Positions 23,449-34,909 of a DNA stretch of 64,000 nt are shown one piece after another (within the stretch, counting starts at the first letter, position 1; the number at the start of each line of letters is the position of its first letter). The position numbers and the translations under genes are program-made. This DNA comes from Pithys albifrons albifrons (lineage: Eukaryota > Chordata > Aves > Passeriformes > Thamnophilidae). The DNA is taken from contig NC_092474.1 of the NCBI RefSeq assembly GCF_047495875.1, positions 14,676,200 through 14,740,199 on the forward strand, in the 5' to 3' direction. The notes beneath the pieces were generated by a model, which saw nothing but the letters and a program-made list of their open reading frames with translations, made no database searches and was not told the origin of the DNA.

Positions 23449-24000
23449 TGATGCCGAAAGGGTTTTTTTTAACTTTTCAATTTTCATATTTTGTAGATTT
23501 TAGAGACACAGTAGATGCAATGCTGTAGATTTTAGTGAATTAATATTTAGCAGCTTGTAGCACAAAGTCCTTCTATCTCTACCCCTGCTCCAGAACAGGC
23601 AGCTAAGATCTGCCAGCTGTTTAGTCTCTTCCTCAAGGTACCTGATTAAAGCATATCAGAAGAGAACATAAACATGGAGCAGTGTGACCCAAAGCCCTGG
23701 AGAGCGTCCAAGAGACCTTTGTGTACTGAAGAAGAGGAGGTGGATGAAGACAGAGGGTCCCAACGACCCCAGCCCCAATTCAACGGGGGTGGGAACTGGG
23801 AGGGGACAGAGGTGGAACTGGACATGTGGACAGTAGTGATTGGATAGGTTATATTATAAAAGCTATAGAACTTAGAGCTTGCTGGCGCGCGCGTCGATGT
23901 ATTCCTGGATGAGCGGGGTTGCTCATTAAAGTGCCTGCCCATTATCTTATCTCCTACAAAACTTGGCTTGGAGTCTTTTTTACAGACTTCTACGGCAACA
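23449..24000 (+). mobile_element. Solo LTR B, about 552 bp, inserted in the same CR1
   Basis: Begins TGATGCCG and ends CGGCAACA, an imperfect 8-bp inverted pair. Inverted CCAAT (ATTGG) is at 23839-23843, TATAAA at 23855-23860 and ATTAAA at 23935-23940. A CpG-rich GCGCGCGCGTCG follows the TATA box. AGGG precedes the element (23445-23448) and follows it (24001-24004), and removing the LTR plus one AGGG restores the expected CR1 order. It differs in sequence from LTR A but shares the 4-bp duplication, so it is probably another ERV1-like LTR. A start at 23452 is also conceivable. Confidence 0.78.
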
Positions 24001-24320
24001 AGGGGCAGTGGAGGGGCAGGCACTGAGCTCTGCTCTGTGGGGACCAGGGACAGCACCCAGGGAATGGCCTGGAGTTGTGTCAGGGCAGGGTTAGGTTGGA
24101 TCTCAGGAAAAGGTTCTTTCCCCAGAAGGTGGTGAGCACTGAGCAGGCTCCCCAGGGCAGTGGGCACAGCCCCAAGGCTGCCAGAGCTCCAGGAGGGTTT
24201 GGATGATCCTCTCAGGGACAGGGTGTGACTCTTGGGGATGGTCCTGTGCAGGGCCAGAAGTTGGGAGTGGATTATCCTTCTGGGTCCTTCCCATCTCAGC
24301 ATAATCTGTGTTTCTGTGAA
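24001..24320 (+). repeat. CR1 LINE, third segment of a split copy (3' end)
   Basis: Sense CR1 from 'ggggcaggcactgagctctg' through 'gttggatctcaggaaaaggt', 'cagtgggcacagccccaagg' and 'gatggtcctgtgcagggcca', to a worn 3' end 'tctgtgtttctgtga'. With 22620-22738 and 23312-23448 it makes one CR1 of about 570 bp. Confidence 0.88.
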
Positions 24321-27300
24321 CCCTCCAGCACAGAATGTGGTCCAGGAAGAGGCAGAGTTGCTGCTTTAGCCCAGCCTGTGGGCTCTGATTTAAAGGGTTG
24401 TGCCTTCTGGAGTCCAAATGACCAATAAGTGCTCGTCACTTTTAAGAAAGCCCTTGTGCCTTGCCATAACTCACCACTGATTGCCTACATTTTCTTAAAA
24501 GACCTCATTTGGAGTTGATTTAAGCACTCCTGGGGAGGGCAGGCAGGAGGGGTGAGGTGATTTACAGACCTGGTGTCAGCTGCAGAAGCAGCACAGGCTC
24601 TTCTGCCCTGAGCAGTGATGCTGGGGCCTGGCTGGAGAGACACTGTGGGGACTGGGAGGGCCAGGGACCCCCCCAAAAGTCCTGGAGATGATCCATGGTA
24701 ATGACAAATTCTTCTTCTCTCTCTTCAAGGGATGCATGCATGTATTTGCTGTGTATCATGGATCCCAGAGGTTAGATGGTGCTTGCAGTTGCATTTCACC
24801 ACTGTAATTTGAGGAGGGCATCCCGCCAGTCTGGGCTGCAGAGCCTGGGACACAGTTCAGCTGAGAAACTGCAGGGGTTGAGAAAGAGACTCACTGCTTT
24901 GGACTTCACTGACTATCAAGAGTGCAAAGATGACTTTCAGGCTTGGTCAGCCAAATACCACTGGACAGTGAGATCAGCTGTGCCCATTCACAGTGGGCTG
25001 ATCCCTCTTGTCTTTAAAGTGACACCCCTGCAAGGGCTTCCAGTGAGAACTTGTGTGGATCCTGAGGGCAGTAGGTTTTGCCCCTCTAGATGGCTTGCTG
25101 CTTTACAAACCTTTCCTCCTGGTGTCTCCTGGCTCTGAAGACACCTGCTCCACTGCAGAGAGCCTTGGAAGCAGAGGCAGGGGCTCAGGAAAGTGGGGAG
25201 GCAAACCCCTGATGGGTTGCTGTTCCTGTTCATTGCAGGATGTTTCTACTGAGCATCACACCCGTGACAGAGATGGCTGAGAATGACAGACAAGTGCTTT
25301 CCAACACTGTGCAGCTCTCCCTTCTCACCCACAGCCTGATATGGAGCACAGACATCCCCAGCAGTGGACTGGCAGGTCCCTGCAAAGCTCTGTCTCCTGA
25401 CAAGCAGTAGAAAAGCAGGAATAACCCAAACTTTTAATGACATGTATCCTACTTTTAGTGTGCTGCCTCTTTAAAACACCGTAACTGATATTTCTGTACA
25501 TTCCTATTTGGAAGGACTAAAAAAAAGACTGAGAAGAGGAATAACAAGGAGAAATGCAGCAGTTTAGAAATGGGCAGAATGGGGAGAATTTTGCTGTTTT
25601 TCTCTCCCTGTGCCAAGTCCCCTGTCCATTACTGCCCTTCCAAATCAAGACCAAGGCCAACCAAGCAAGCAGCTACTCCACACATGCCCCAGTGAGGTGT
25701 AGAAAAAGATCAGTGTCTCTCTGCTGTTCATTGTTCCCCACCCAGGAGCCTCGTCTCTCATTCCTGCCTGGATGAGAACTGGAGAGCTTGTCAGAACAGG
25801 GCCTGGTTTCCATAGCAAACCCAGCGTTTTGAGATGGAGAGGCTCAGCCCTGCATTCACCAGATCTGCAAAGAAAAGCATTTATTTTTCCCCCAAGCATG
25901 AAGGACATGGAGAACTCTAATGCCACGTGTGGTTTAGATTTCACAAGCTTCTTCAAAGCAGAAGCAGACTGCGAGCGAGTGCCTGCTGGCAGCTTTTCTA
26001 ACTCAACACATGGGCTGAAGCCTGAGTGATTCAGAGCTGAGTTGTGCTCCCAGTTTCTCAATTTCTTGGTCTCACACCATATCCAAGCATTGGTGGTGGC
26101 CACACAGAAGGAGGGTGTGCTGCCCTTGGCCCACGGGCACTGCTGGGCAGCAGAGAGAGAAACCAGCACAAGGGCAAAACCACCAGAACCTCCACAGCAG
26201 GGGCGGGAGGACAGGGTAGAGGGGCAGTCTGTGGATATGAGATGGAGATGGCCAAGAGTGCTGTGGGAGGCAGGAGAAGTGGAAGCAAGGTTCACACACG
26301 TGAGATTAAAGGCCAGACTCTGGAAGGCACAGGGGGAGAGCCTGGGCATTGTCATGGCCAAAAACAATTAAGCAGGGTGGGACACCCTGGCCATGGGACA
26401 TGTTCTCAGCTCTGCTCTGCCCCATCCTGCCCAGCGGTGATCCTGTCCAGTGCTCCCAGAGAAGCTGAGACTGGGCTGTGGATGTTCCACCACCCTACAG
26501 CAACAGTGAGGGGTCACTCACGCTCCAGCGACCATGAAAACATCCCAGGTCACAGTCACATCCAGCATCTCTGCTCTCCACACGAAGCTGCTTGCACAGG
26601 GACAGCTCTCGCTGCATGAAAAATGGTGGAGAGGACACTTCCCACATCCATCTCCCCATGCACAAATCCAAACACTAAAACAGCATTTCTAACAGCTGAT
26701 GAGTGTTGTGGAATTGTTGATTTGTGGTTCTGCTGTGTGAATCCAAATGGGTGAGTTATTTCATCTTTTCCCATCTACAAACCACTTGAAAAATTAAACC
26801 CATGCTCCCAGCAGCTTTTCCACAAAGGATGGTGCTGGGAGGGAAAACTTGTTTAGCTGACAACGGAGACAAAGAGACACTTTCAAGGGTCATAGAGGGT
26901 TACAGACAGCAAGGGAAATTATTTCTATCCTCCTCTGTGACTGGGGATCCCAAGCTCAGTCAACACAGGCTTTGTTCAAATCAGTCACTGTGGTGCCCCT
27001 GCAAGGCTTTGGGGACTGGGAAAAGCTGGAGTGTGGTGGTGACATCTTTGCCTGCACAGGGACAGCCCCAAACTCCCAGAGGCACAGAGGAATCAATCCT
27101 TTCTGAACTGGTCCTTGGCATGTAGTACTGAAGCACCTGTCCCCAGGAGAAGAGGAGGCACGGGTGCAGCTGCAGAGACAGACCCAGGGCAGCAGTGGCA
27201 GTCCTGTCCCCAGGACTGGGGCAGGGGACACCACCCTGTGCCATGTCTGTGTTCTCCAGAACCAGCTCCCGTGCAAGGCAGGCAGTGCAGGTGTCTATCC

Positions 27301-28861
27301 TTCCTCCAGATGGAGAGATCTGCATTTGCAGAGGACATTAAATTCGTAGCAATGAAAAAAAAGAACAACTCTGCTGCAGCCATACACCTCCTCCCCAGGC
27401 AGAGAGCACGGAGTGCCTGCGGTGGGGACTGGCCAGGAGAGGCAGGAGGGGACCAAGGGCTGTCCTCTGAGAGGTCTCACCTTTCTCACAGCAGCACCAA
27501 GGGGAGGACAAGCACTGAGCTCTCCCTGTGCTGCCATCCTCGTGCAGGAATGCACCAAAGCCTGGGTGAATGTGCTGGTGAGAATGCCCTCGGCCCCAGC
27601 TCCCCCCTGGCATTTTCCTGGCTAGGAATGCTCGGGCACAGAGCGTTGTGCAGGTGGAAGGGAACACTCTGTTTCCCGGCGTGGTGCCGGCCCCGTGCCC
27701 AGCTGCCTTTTGGAGACACTCTGCCACTCTGCTTCCTCCTGTCCTCTGCCCCATGACATTCCCTTTCCCGTGGGAGGTGAGAACAGCCCGTCCTGGCATC
27801 CTGTGCCCAATCCTGCTTCCATGGCTGGGAACACACCCCGTGCCCTGGTGCAGGAGGAGAATTCCAAGCGGATTTCCAAACGTCTGCTGGTTAAGGAAGG
27901 GCAATAAAGGAGGGAAGATGCTCTTTTATATATTAATTACACATCAGCTCATTTGCTCTAGAGCTACACCAGGAGCACATGAAGAATCACTGCACTAATT
28001 AGGGAGTAAATGACCCCAAATCCTCCCCAGCAGTGGTCTCCCAGTCCTGGCAGCCATTTGATAACAGCAAGGAAAAGCCTCAGATTTCACTACAGAACAG
28101 AACAACAAGCAGCCACACATCCAGCAGTTCAGCATTCCCCTGTCAGAGCACAGGAAAGTTATTTGTCCCACTGGAATCAGCCAGAGCTGCTCTGTATAAC
28201 CCTCCCAGCATATCACCCGTTTGATTTTGGGACTAAGATATTTTTCCTCCAGCTGAAATATCTGTAGCAGCACATCAGAGCAATGACCAGGGGCAGCTTT
28301 CACTCCTCTGCAGCTCATCCCAAGCCAGAACCCCAGCAGCCTGTGCATTCTTAATTGACAGAATTAGGAAGCTTATTTGAAGAATACTTGAGTCCTCAGA
28401 GTCTAATTTCCTGCTATATAAATAATACATCAGCAACAGCAGTCACTGTGAAAAATAAATAAATAAATGGAAACCAAAAACTAAGACGCCCAGATGAATA
28501 TTCCAACTTCCATCACACTGTGAAAAAGCCTTTGCAGAGGTTTTTCACAATAGCCCTCAACTGCATTGTACCATTTCTCACCTCGTCTGATTTAACGAAG
28601 GGGACAGGAGCTGAAAATGAGACTTGCAGGCCTCAGTGCTGCAGGCGTGATCACACCTTCTGATGAGCACAGCCAGAGCTGGGCTTGCCAAAAGAAACAC
28701 TCCAGCCTCACAGGACTCAGCCTTCAGCTGTCCATCCAGGGAAAGCCACCAGAGCAGCACCAGGAGACCCCCAGCCCCACCATCCTGGGCTGAAGGGTCC
28801 ACAGCAGCAGAGCACCATGCATTTCTCACTCAGTGCCAATGCCAGTGCTCCCAGTTCAGCC
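24321..28861. other. Long repeat-poor, unique-looking DNA
   Basis: About 4.5 kb, the longest stretch in which I recognise no CR1, LTR or tandem array. Open frames of up to 240 codons occur on both strands at 25600-27900 but overlap one another and show no domain, periodicity or splice context I can defend. An (AAAT)n run of about 4-5 units lies at 28449-28468. AT-rich islands at 27900-28600 might be conserved non-coding DNA. Confidence 0.45.
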
Positions 28862-28911
28862 ATAGAATCGCAGAATGGTTTGGGTGGGAAGGGATTTTAC
28901 AGCTCATCTAA
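28862..28911 (-). repeat. CR1 LINE, 3' segment of a split copy
   Basis: Antisense CR1 3' end: ATAGAATCGCAGAATGG, 'tttgggtgggaagggatttt', 'acagctcatctaat'. It stops abruptly, and the next CR1 block expected appears only at about 29166. Confidence 0.8.
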
Positions 28912-29165
28912 TTTTTGGGGCATTCCCTGCTGTTGCAGACCCGGGGCTGGCACAGCTCCAGGATATTCAAGTGCTTATGTTATTAAAATCCCACTGCTGT
29001 ACATCCATATTGATGGCTGGGGAGGGGATGGAACTGCACAGGCATCTGTGATTTGGGCAGATCACAACTTTTTATGGCTGAATTTGCAGCTGCAAACTCC
29101 TTCAACCAGGTCTAGCTCCAGGTCCAGGGTCAGTCTGGGGTATCAGACTAGAAAGTGCTGCTCTG
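28912..29165. other. About 250-bp unidentified insertion inside CR1
   Basis: This DNA separates two consecutive parts of one antisense CR1. It is not CR1-like. It holds 'ccaggtctagctccaggtcc' near its right end and no tRNA-like boxes that I can see. It could be a SINE-like or LTR fragment, or the product of a rearrangement. Confidence 0.5.
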
Positions 29166-29420
29166 GTCTCACTGCTCCCTCTGCCACAGGCAGGGACACC
29201 TTCCACCAGCCCAGGTTGCTCCAAGCCCCATCCAACCTGGCCTTGGACACTCCCAGCCACAGCTTCTCTGCCCAACCTGTGCAGGGCCTCCTCACTCTCA
29301 TAGCCAAGATCTTCTTCCTAACATATAATCTAAACCTGTCCCATTTTCATTTCAAACCCTTGTCCCTCTTTGTCACTACCTGCCTGTGTAAAAGCAGCTC
29401 CATCTTTGCCGTCTCCCACA
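29166..29420 (-). repeat. CR1 LINE, 5' segment of a split copy
   Basis: Antisense CR1 continuing from 28911: 'ctctgccacaggcagggaca', 'ggttgctccaagccccatcc', 'ggccttggacactcccagcc', 'agatcttcttcctaacatat' and a diverged 'tttcaaacccttgtccctct'. Confidence 0.88.
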
Positions 29421-29799
29421 GACCAAGAAGCAAACAGGCCTCTGAAAGGCTAAAAGGAGTTGAGAAGGAGAGCTCCAGGACTTCATCAGAAGTGTTTCTA
29501 CAGCACAAATATTTGTATTCCTCTGATGTGGGATTTCCAAGCACACACTCGACTCCAGCAGGGAGAGCCTGCAAACATGAGCGAGGTTTCTATGTACTAA
29601 CTACTTGCTCCTGCCTTCTTCCATCTCTCTGGCTTTCTATTATTTTTTCTGTGCCTGAACCAGGCAACTGTAGTTTCTGGCAGGAGAACTAATCAATGGG
29701 TGCTCTCACCAGAGGCAGAGAGGCTCACAAGATGGGGAGCACACAGAAGAACTCGGGGTGCCTGGCTGCAGTGTAACCCCTCAGACTGTGCCTTTGCCT

Positions 29800-30345
29800 C
29801 ACAGAATCATGGAATCACAGAATCAATCAGGGTGGAAAAGCCCTCTGAGGCCATTGAGTCCAACTGTTCCCCCAGCACTGCCAAGGTCACCACTAACCCA
29901 TGTCCCCAAGTGCCACATCCACAGGGCTTTTAAATCCCTCCATGGTTGTGGACGCCCCCACGGCCCTGGACAGTCTGTGCCAATGCCTGACCACAATTTC
30001 CACAAATCAATTTTCCCCAATATCCAACCTAAACAAGCCCCAGCACAGCTTGAGGCCATTCCCTCTGCTCCTGTCCCTGTGCCCTGGAGCAGAGCCCGAC
30101 CTGCCCTGGCTCCCCCCTCCTGGCAGGGATTGCAGAGCCAGAAGGTCCCCCCTGAGCCTCCGATTCTCCAGGCTGAGCTCCCCCCCAGCTCCCTCAGCTG
30201 CTCCTGCTGCTCCAGCCCCTTTCCACCTCCATTCCCTGCCCTGGACACGCTCCAGCCCCTCAATGTTCTTCCTGTCGTGAGGGGCTCAGGACTGAGCCCA
30301 GGATTCGAGGTGGGGCACCAGCAGTTCCCATCACAGGGGGTTGTA
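29800..30345 (-). repeat. CR1 LINE fragment, 3' end, about 545 bp
   Basis: Antisense CR1: AGAATCATGGAATCACAGAATC, 'gtggaaaagccctctgaggc', 'ccccagcactgccaaggtca', 'cctgaccacaatttccacaa', 'tgcctgtccctgtgccctgg'-type sequence, 'ctccaggctgagctcccccc', 'tccctgccctggacacgctc' and 'caggattcgaggtggggcac'. It extends well past the 3' untranslated part towards the end of ORF2. Confidence 0.92.
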
Positions 30346-30568
30346 CAGGGATGGAGAGGCATTGCCACCTATCCCATGCACAACCCTCAGGTGCCATGAA
30401 GGAATACAGTGGGAAGCACCCAGGGCAGAGGTGCCAGGCACCCCGAGCCACTGCTGCTGATGCACCCAAGGCATGAAACAGAGTGGAGACCACAGCCCTG
30501 GCTGTAGCCTGTAGCTTCTCTGGTACAGACACCTCCACAGGAACCTCTGCTGCTGCCACAGCCATTTA

Positions 30569-30640
30569 GAGAATCACTGAATCATTAAAGTTGGAAAATA
30601 TCTCCAAAACCACTGAGTCCCACCTTCAGCTCCCTCTCCA
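30569..30640 (-). repeat. CR1 LINE fragment, extreme 3' end
   Basis: Antisense, diverged: AGAATCACTGAATCATTAAAGTTGG and 'atatctccaaaaccactgag'. Short. Confidence 0.7.
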
Positions 30641-31257
30641 GTAGCCCCATAGTTTCAAGGAATTTCCCTTGTTCTCACCTGATGGAGTGAGCAAAACAGA
30701 AAGGACTGTGGGAAATGGAGCTGTTCCTTCCCCCAGCTCTGCCTCGGAGGACCAGCATCATCTCCACCTCAGAGAGCTGAAATCTGGAGCAAACGCTGCA
30801 GACAAAGGGGCCTGTTAGAAACAGTACTGCCAATAAATAATTCATGGGAGAGAAGTGGTGAGTCTCCAGGGAGCCAGCACAGGGATCTGTGAATCTGGAT
30901 GAGTTTGCAGTGCTTTAATTATGCAAATTGACAAATGTCTCTACACTGAGAAATTCTGCTAGTCCTGCAAAAGAGCAAGAGCTGGAAAACAGCAAGAATT
31001 TCCCAAGGCCGTGTGCCCAGCCAGCTGCCAGCCACAGCTGACAGGGTGAACATCACCAAGGCCCCTCTGGAACCACCTCTGCTCCTTGGAAGGGCAGCCA
31101 GCAGCAGCCCCATGCAGTGCCTTGACAGCTTCCCCTGTCCTGCACAGCCATGGTCTCAGCCCCTCTCTTGCACCAGCACCTTCACTCCCAGCTGGCTCAG
31201 GGAGTGGGGTGAATGTCCAGCCTGGGGGCATTGCAAGATCACAGGTTATGACTTCAT
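30641..31257. other. Unique-looking non-coding DNA
   Basis: No recognised element between two antisense CR1 copies. Confidence 0.35.
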
Positions 31258-31645
31258 AGTATCATAGAATCATAGAACATCCGGAGCTGGAAGGGACCCA
31301 CAAGGATCATCAAGTCCAACTCCTGGCCCTGCACAGACACCCCAACAATCCCACCCCGGCCCTCAGAGGATTGTCCAAATGCTCCTGGAGCTCTGGCAGC
31401 CTTGGGGCTGTGCCCACTGCCCTGGGGAGCCTGCTCAGTGCCCACCACCCTCTGGGGGAAGAGCCTTTTCCTCAGATCCACCCTAACCCTGCCCTGGCAC
31501 AGCTCCAGCTGTTGCCTGGGTTCTGTCACTGGTCACACAGAGCAGAGATCAGAGCTGCCCCTTGGGAGGAGCTGCAGACCCTCGTAAGTTCTGATCTCAG
31601 TCTCCTCCAGATGAATAAACCAGGTGACCTTGGGCTCCCTCATGC
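31258..31645 (-). repeat. CR1 LINE fragment, 3' end, about 390 bp
   Basis: Antisense CR1 of the 'acccacaaggatcatcaagt' subfamily: ATCATAGAATCATAGAACATCC, 'ccaactcctggccctgcaca', 'tggcagccttggggctgtgc', 'tctgggggaagagccttttc' and 'gatctcagtctcctccagat'. This is the subfamily whose 3' end resembles the tail of the SINE at 1470. Confidence 0.92.
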
Positions 31646-33540
31646 TGGTCCTGAGCTCTGTATGAGAAGGAAGGACCCGTAGCTGGGACAGATCACTTAT
31701 GCCAGGACAGATCCAGGGACAATCCTCCATGGTTGGTGAGGCAGACTTTGCCTGTGCAAGAGACTTTTGTCACATGGAGCTTTTGGAAAGCTGAGCCTCC
31801 CTTGGTCTGTCAATGGGCCAGGAAGAAATAGGGTAGAAAGCAAAGGAATCCAGGGCACCAGGGGCTGGCAGTGTCCCCAGCAGCAGTGCCCACGTGGGGC
31901 ATGTGGAAATCAGCTCCCTTACAGAGCAGGAATCCCGACACCCCAGAGCTGCCTCCTGCTTCTTCTGCCCAACACACCCTTTGTCACTGGAGTAGATTAA
32001 TTAGGTGCTTGATGGAGCCTCATTAGAATGGAACCAAGGACTGGGCAGAGCTGGCTGAGAGCAGGAGGATGGGCTCAGGGAACCCTGTCCTGGAGAAGGA
32101 CATCTTGGGCTGTGGGTCATGAGGAAGAGGAGCCACCCAAGTGGCTCTGCAGGGGCAGGGCTGTAGAGCTGAGGGGCTGGGTCGGACAGAGCATCCCCCT
32201 CCTGTGCTGGCTGGTTACAGACCCCAACTCCTCTCTGCAAGCTCTTGAGATAGTGCTAATATCCCCAACTCCATAAACAGGCAATGGTTTCATTTCTGAA
32301 AACTGACTTTTCTTCAGTTTTGAGAAAAAATATTTGGTTTTCTCTAAAAATATGCAGTCCTCTGTTACCCAAAGCCAGACACTTTCACTGAAAAATTAAC
32401 ACTGCTTCTGAATTATTTTTGTGCTTGTCTCTTTGGAAGAAGGTGGGAGAAGGAAGGAAGGGAACTGTATCATTGAAAAAAAAAAATGGGAAAATGTCAA
32501 TGCAAACCATATTTCATGCAGAAATCCCTGGTTTGATTGAAAACCCATTTTCTCACAAAATAAATTTTTCATGAAAACTGTGTCAGAGTCAAATCCAAAC
32601 AGGGACAAGCTGGAGTGGAGGCAGGTCACCTGGCTCCTCTGATGCTGATTTATGCCAAGCTGCACCCTGGAAGCAGGATCTGGTGGCAGCTGCCTTGACC
32701 TGTCAGGCGCACAAGAAGTGGCTGAAGCTCCCATTCCCAAGGCAAAGCAGGGGACAACGAGGGTCTGGATTTTGCTCAGGTTCTTCCCAGCTCCTTGGCA
32801 TCACATTGCTGGTTGCACTGATGCCTCCCCAAGAAAACCAGCCTCTCCCCTCCCATTTCTGGGAGCCTGATAGTGGGGCAGGATGAGGGCAATGAAATGC
32901 AAGGTCTATTCAGGGGTGACCTGCTCTGCTCCAAAACCCAGCTGGCACAGCTCACAGCAGGACCAGCGGGGCATGGCCCTGCACCACAGGGTCCCCAGGA
33001 GTTCCCCACTGTTTTTCAGAGGGCTCCAGGAGAGATGGGAAATGTGGCATTCCCAAAATTGTCACCTCCACATGGGTTCAGAGCAACTCATCTGAGGTTC
33101 CTCCCTTTCCCACTGCACCCATCACTCTGTGGATGGAAAAAGCTGAGGGCCTCAGGGCAGCAACAGCAGCATGTGACACATCTCAGCCTGTCAGTGCCTG
33201 CAGAGATGTTCAATGAAAGCAGGATGAGCAACCAGCCCTCCAGGTCACTTGGGATGTTTTGCCATCAGCTCTGTGCTGGAGGCAGGACAGTGCTGGACAG
33301 AGTACCCACACCTCCATTTCTCAGACACTCTTCCCTCAGGGGTTTTCCAATAGCTGCTGGTGTGTTAAAGGTCATCACTTATTGCAGGCTGGTGCTCACA
33401 CCCATGACCAGGTCACAGGTTGATGCTTTGGAGGTGCAGGGTCTGCCCTTCACCTTACGCAGGTGCCCCCATGGCAGGGACAGAGCCAGGTGAGAGCACA
33501 CACCTCCCAACACTCCAAGCATGGAGAACAAGGAATGAAG
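31646..33540. other. Unique-looking non-coding DNA
   Basis: About 1.9 kb with no confident repeat. An AT-rich segment lies at 32270-32600, including an A9 run at about 32478. Open frames of up to 206 codons at 32873-33493 lack any recognisable domain. Confidence 0.4.
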
Positions 33541-34052
33541 ACCTTTGGACACTGGTGAGGCATTTCAAGTCCTATAGTCCAGTTGTGAGCCCCTCACTAC
33601 AAGAAGGACATTGAGGAGCTGGAGCGTGTCCAGGGCAGGGAATGGAGCTGGGAAGGGGCTGGAGCAGCAGGAGCAGCTGAGAGAGCTGCGGGGGCTCAGC
33701 TGGAGAAAAGGAGGCTCAGGGGGGACCTTCTCTCCAACTTCCTGACAGGAGGGAGGAGCTGGGGTGTGGGGTCAGCCTCTGCTCCAGGGAACAGGGACAG
33801 GATGAGAGGAAATGGTCTCAAGCTGTGCCAGGGGAGGTTCAGATTGGACACCAGGAGGAATTTCTTCACTGAAAGGACTGTCAGGCACTGGAAGGGGCTG
33901 CCCAGGGAGGTGGTGGAGTCTCCATCCCTGAAGGTGTTCAAGGATGTGGCACTCAGTGCTCCGGGTTGGGTGACAAAGTGGTGATAGGTCACAAGTTGGA
34001 CTCGGTGATCGTGCAGGTCATTTTCCACCTTCAGTGATTCTGGGATTCAGTG
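33541..34052 (+). repeat. CR1 LINE fragment, 3' end, about 510 bp
   Basis: Sense CR1: 'cctttggacactggtgaggc', 'cctcactacaagaaggacat', 'ggggctggagcagcaggagc', 'gtctcaagctgtgccagggg', 'tgcccagggaggtggtggag' and 'gttggactcggtgatcgtgc', ending GATTCTGGGATTC. It resembles the copy at 1880. Confidence 0.92.
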
Positions 34053-34506
34053 ACCAGGAATTACCTATGAAAAAGGTGTTCGGACCACAACTCCCTTCCT
34101 GGTGATCAGCTGCCATGCACTGGTTACCCACTGCACCTCCATCTATACCACAAGAACCATGTATCACTCATCCCCTGCACCTCCAAGCAAAGGTTTGGAT
34201 ACAGGTCTCTCTGCATTGCCCTTCATGTTCCACAGTCATCAGGACTGGGAACACATCAGCTCCAGCCACCCTTCCAGCTGCCCTGGCCCTTGCAGTTGTG
34301 CTCTGAGAGCTGAGGGCTCCCCTGTGCCAGCAGGACATGTCCCTGCACACAGAGAGAACACAAAGGGCATGTCCAGCCCAGACCTGTTATAAGAGTGGAG
34401 GAACATACCATGATCCTATTGCAGAGCCAGAAATTGCCAGACAGATCTGCTTCTTTGCCCTGGAACCAGCTAGAGACTCCTGACTTGCTGCAGCATTGGG
34501 TCCAGA

Positions 34507-34785
34507 GAACCATAGAATCATGGAATGATTTGGGCTGACATCTCGCTCCATCCCCTGCCATGGGCAGGGACACCTTCCACTAGCCCAGGTTGCTCCAGGC
34601 CAACCTGGCCTTGGACACTTCCAGGGATGGGACAACCACAGCTTCTCTGGGCAACCTGTGCCAGGTCCACACCACCCTCACAGCGAGGGATTTCTTTCTA
34701 ACATCTAATCCAAATCTACTCTCTCCCACTATAAAGCCATTCCCCTTTGTCCTGTCCCTCCATGATCTTGTCCAAAGTTGATGGC
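34507..34785 (-). repeat. CR1 LINE fragment, 3' end
   Basis: Antisense CR1: CATAGAATCATGGAATG, 'ccctgccatgggcagggaca', 'tagcccaggttgctccaggc', 'ctggccttggacacttccag', 'gatttctttctaacatctaa' and 'tcccctttgtcctgtccctc'. Confidence 0.93.
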
Positions 34786-34867
34786 CATGTTTCTTGGGCA
34801 CCACTGAGAACCTTGCAGGGCTGCACTGGAAGATCTTGTGCAGCACAGCTGGTGAGTCTATTCCCCC

Positions 34868-34906
34868 CTCCTCCTCCTCCTCCTCCTCCTCCTCCTCCTC
34901 CTCCTC
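34868..34906. repeat. (CTC)13 microsatellite
   Basis: Thirteen perfect CTC units (39 bp), preceded by six further pyrimidines. Runs of Glu or Ser in frames across it are by-products. Confidence 0.95.
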
Positions 34907-34909
34907 CCT

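Noticed and set aside
23452..24000. LTR B starting at TGCCG (23452) with a perfect TGCCG/CGGCA pair
   Set aside because: A start at 23449 gives a matching 4-bp AGGG on both sides and restores the CR1 order; the later start leaves no duplication. Kept as an alternative only.
25645..26367. 240-codon minus-strand frame in repeat-poor DNA
   Set aside because: No domain, splice context or codon pattern that I can defend; several frames on both strands overlap it.
28685..29692. 335-codon open frame on the plus strand
   Set aside because: It crosses both parts of an antisense CR1 and an unidentified insert. The peptide includes the usual translation of antisense CR1 ('TFHQPRLLQAPSNLALDT'), seen at many other loci here.
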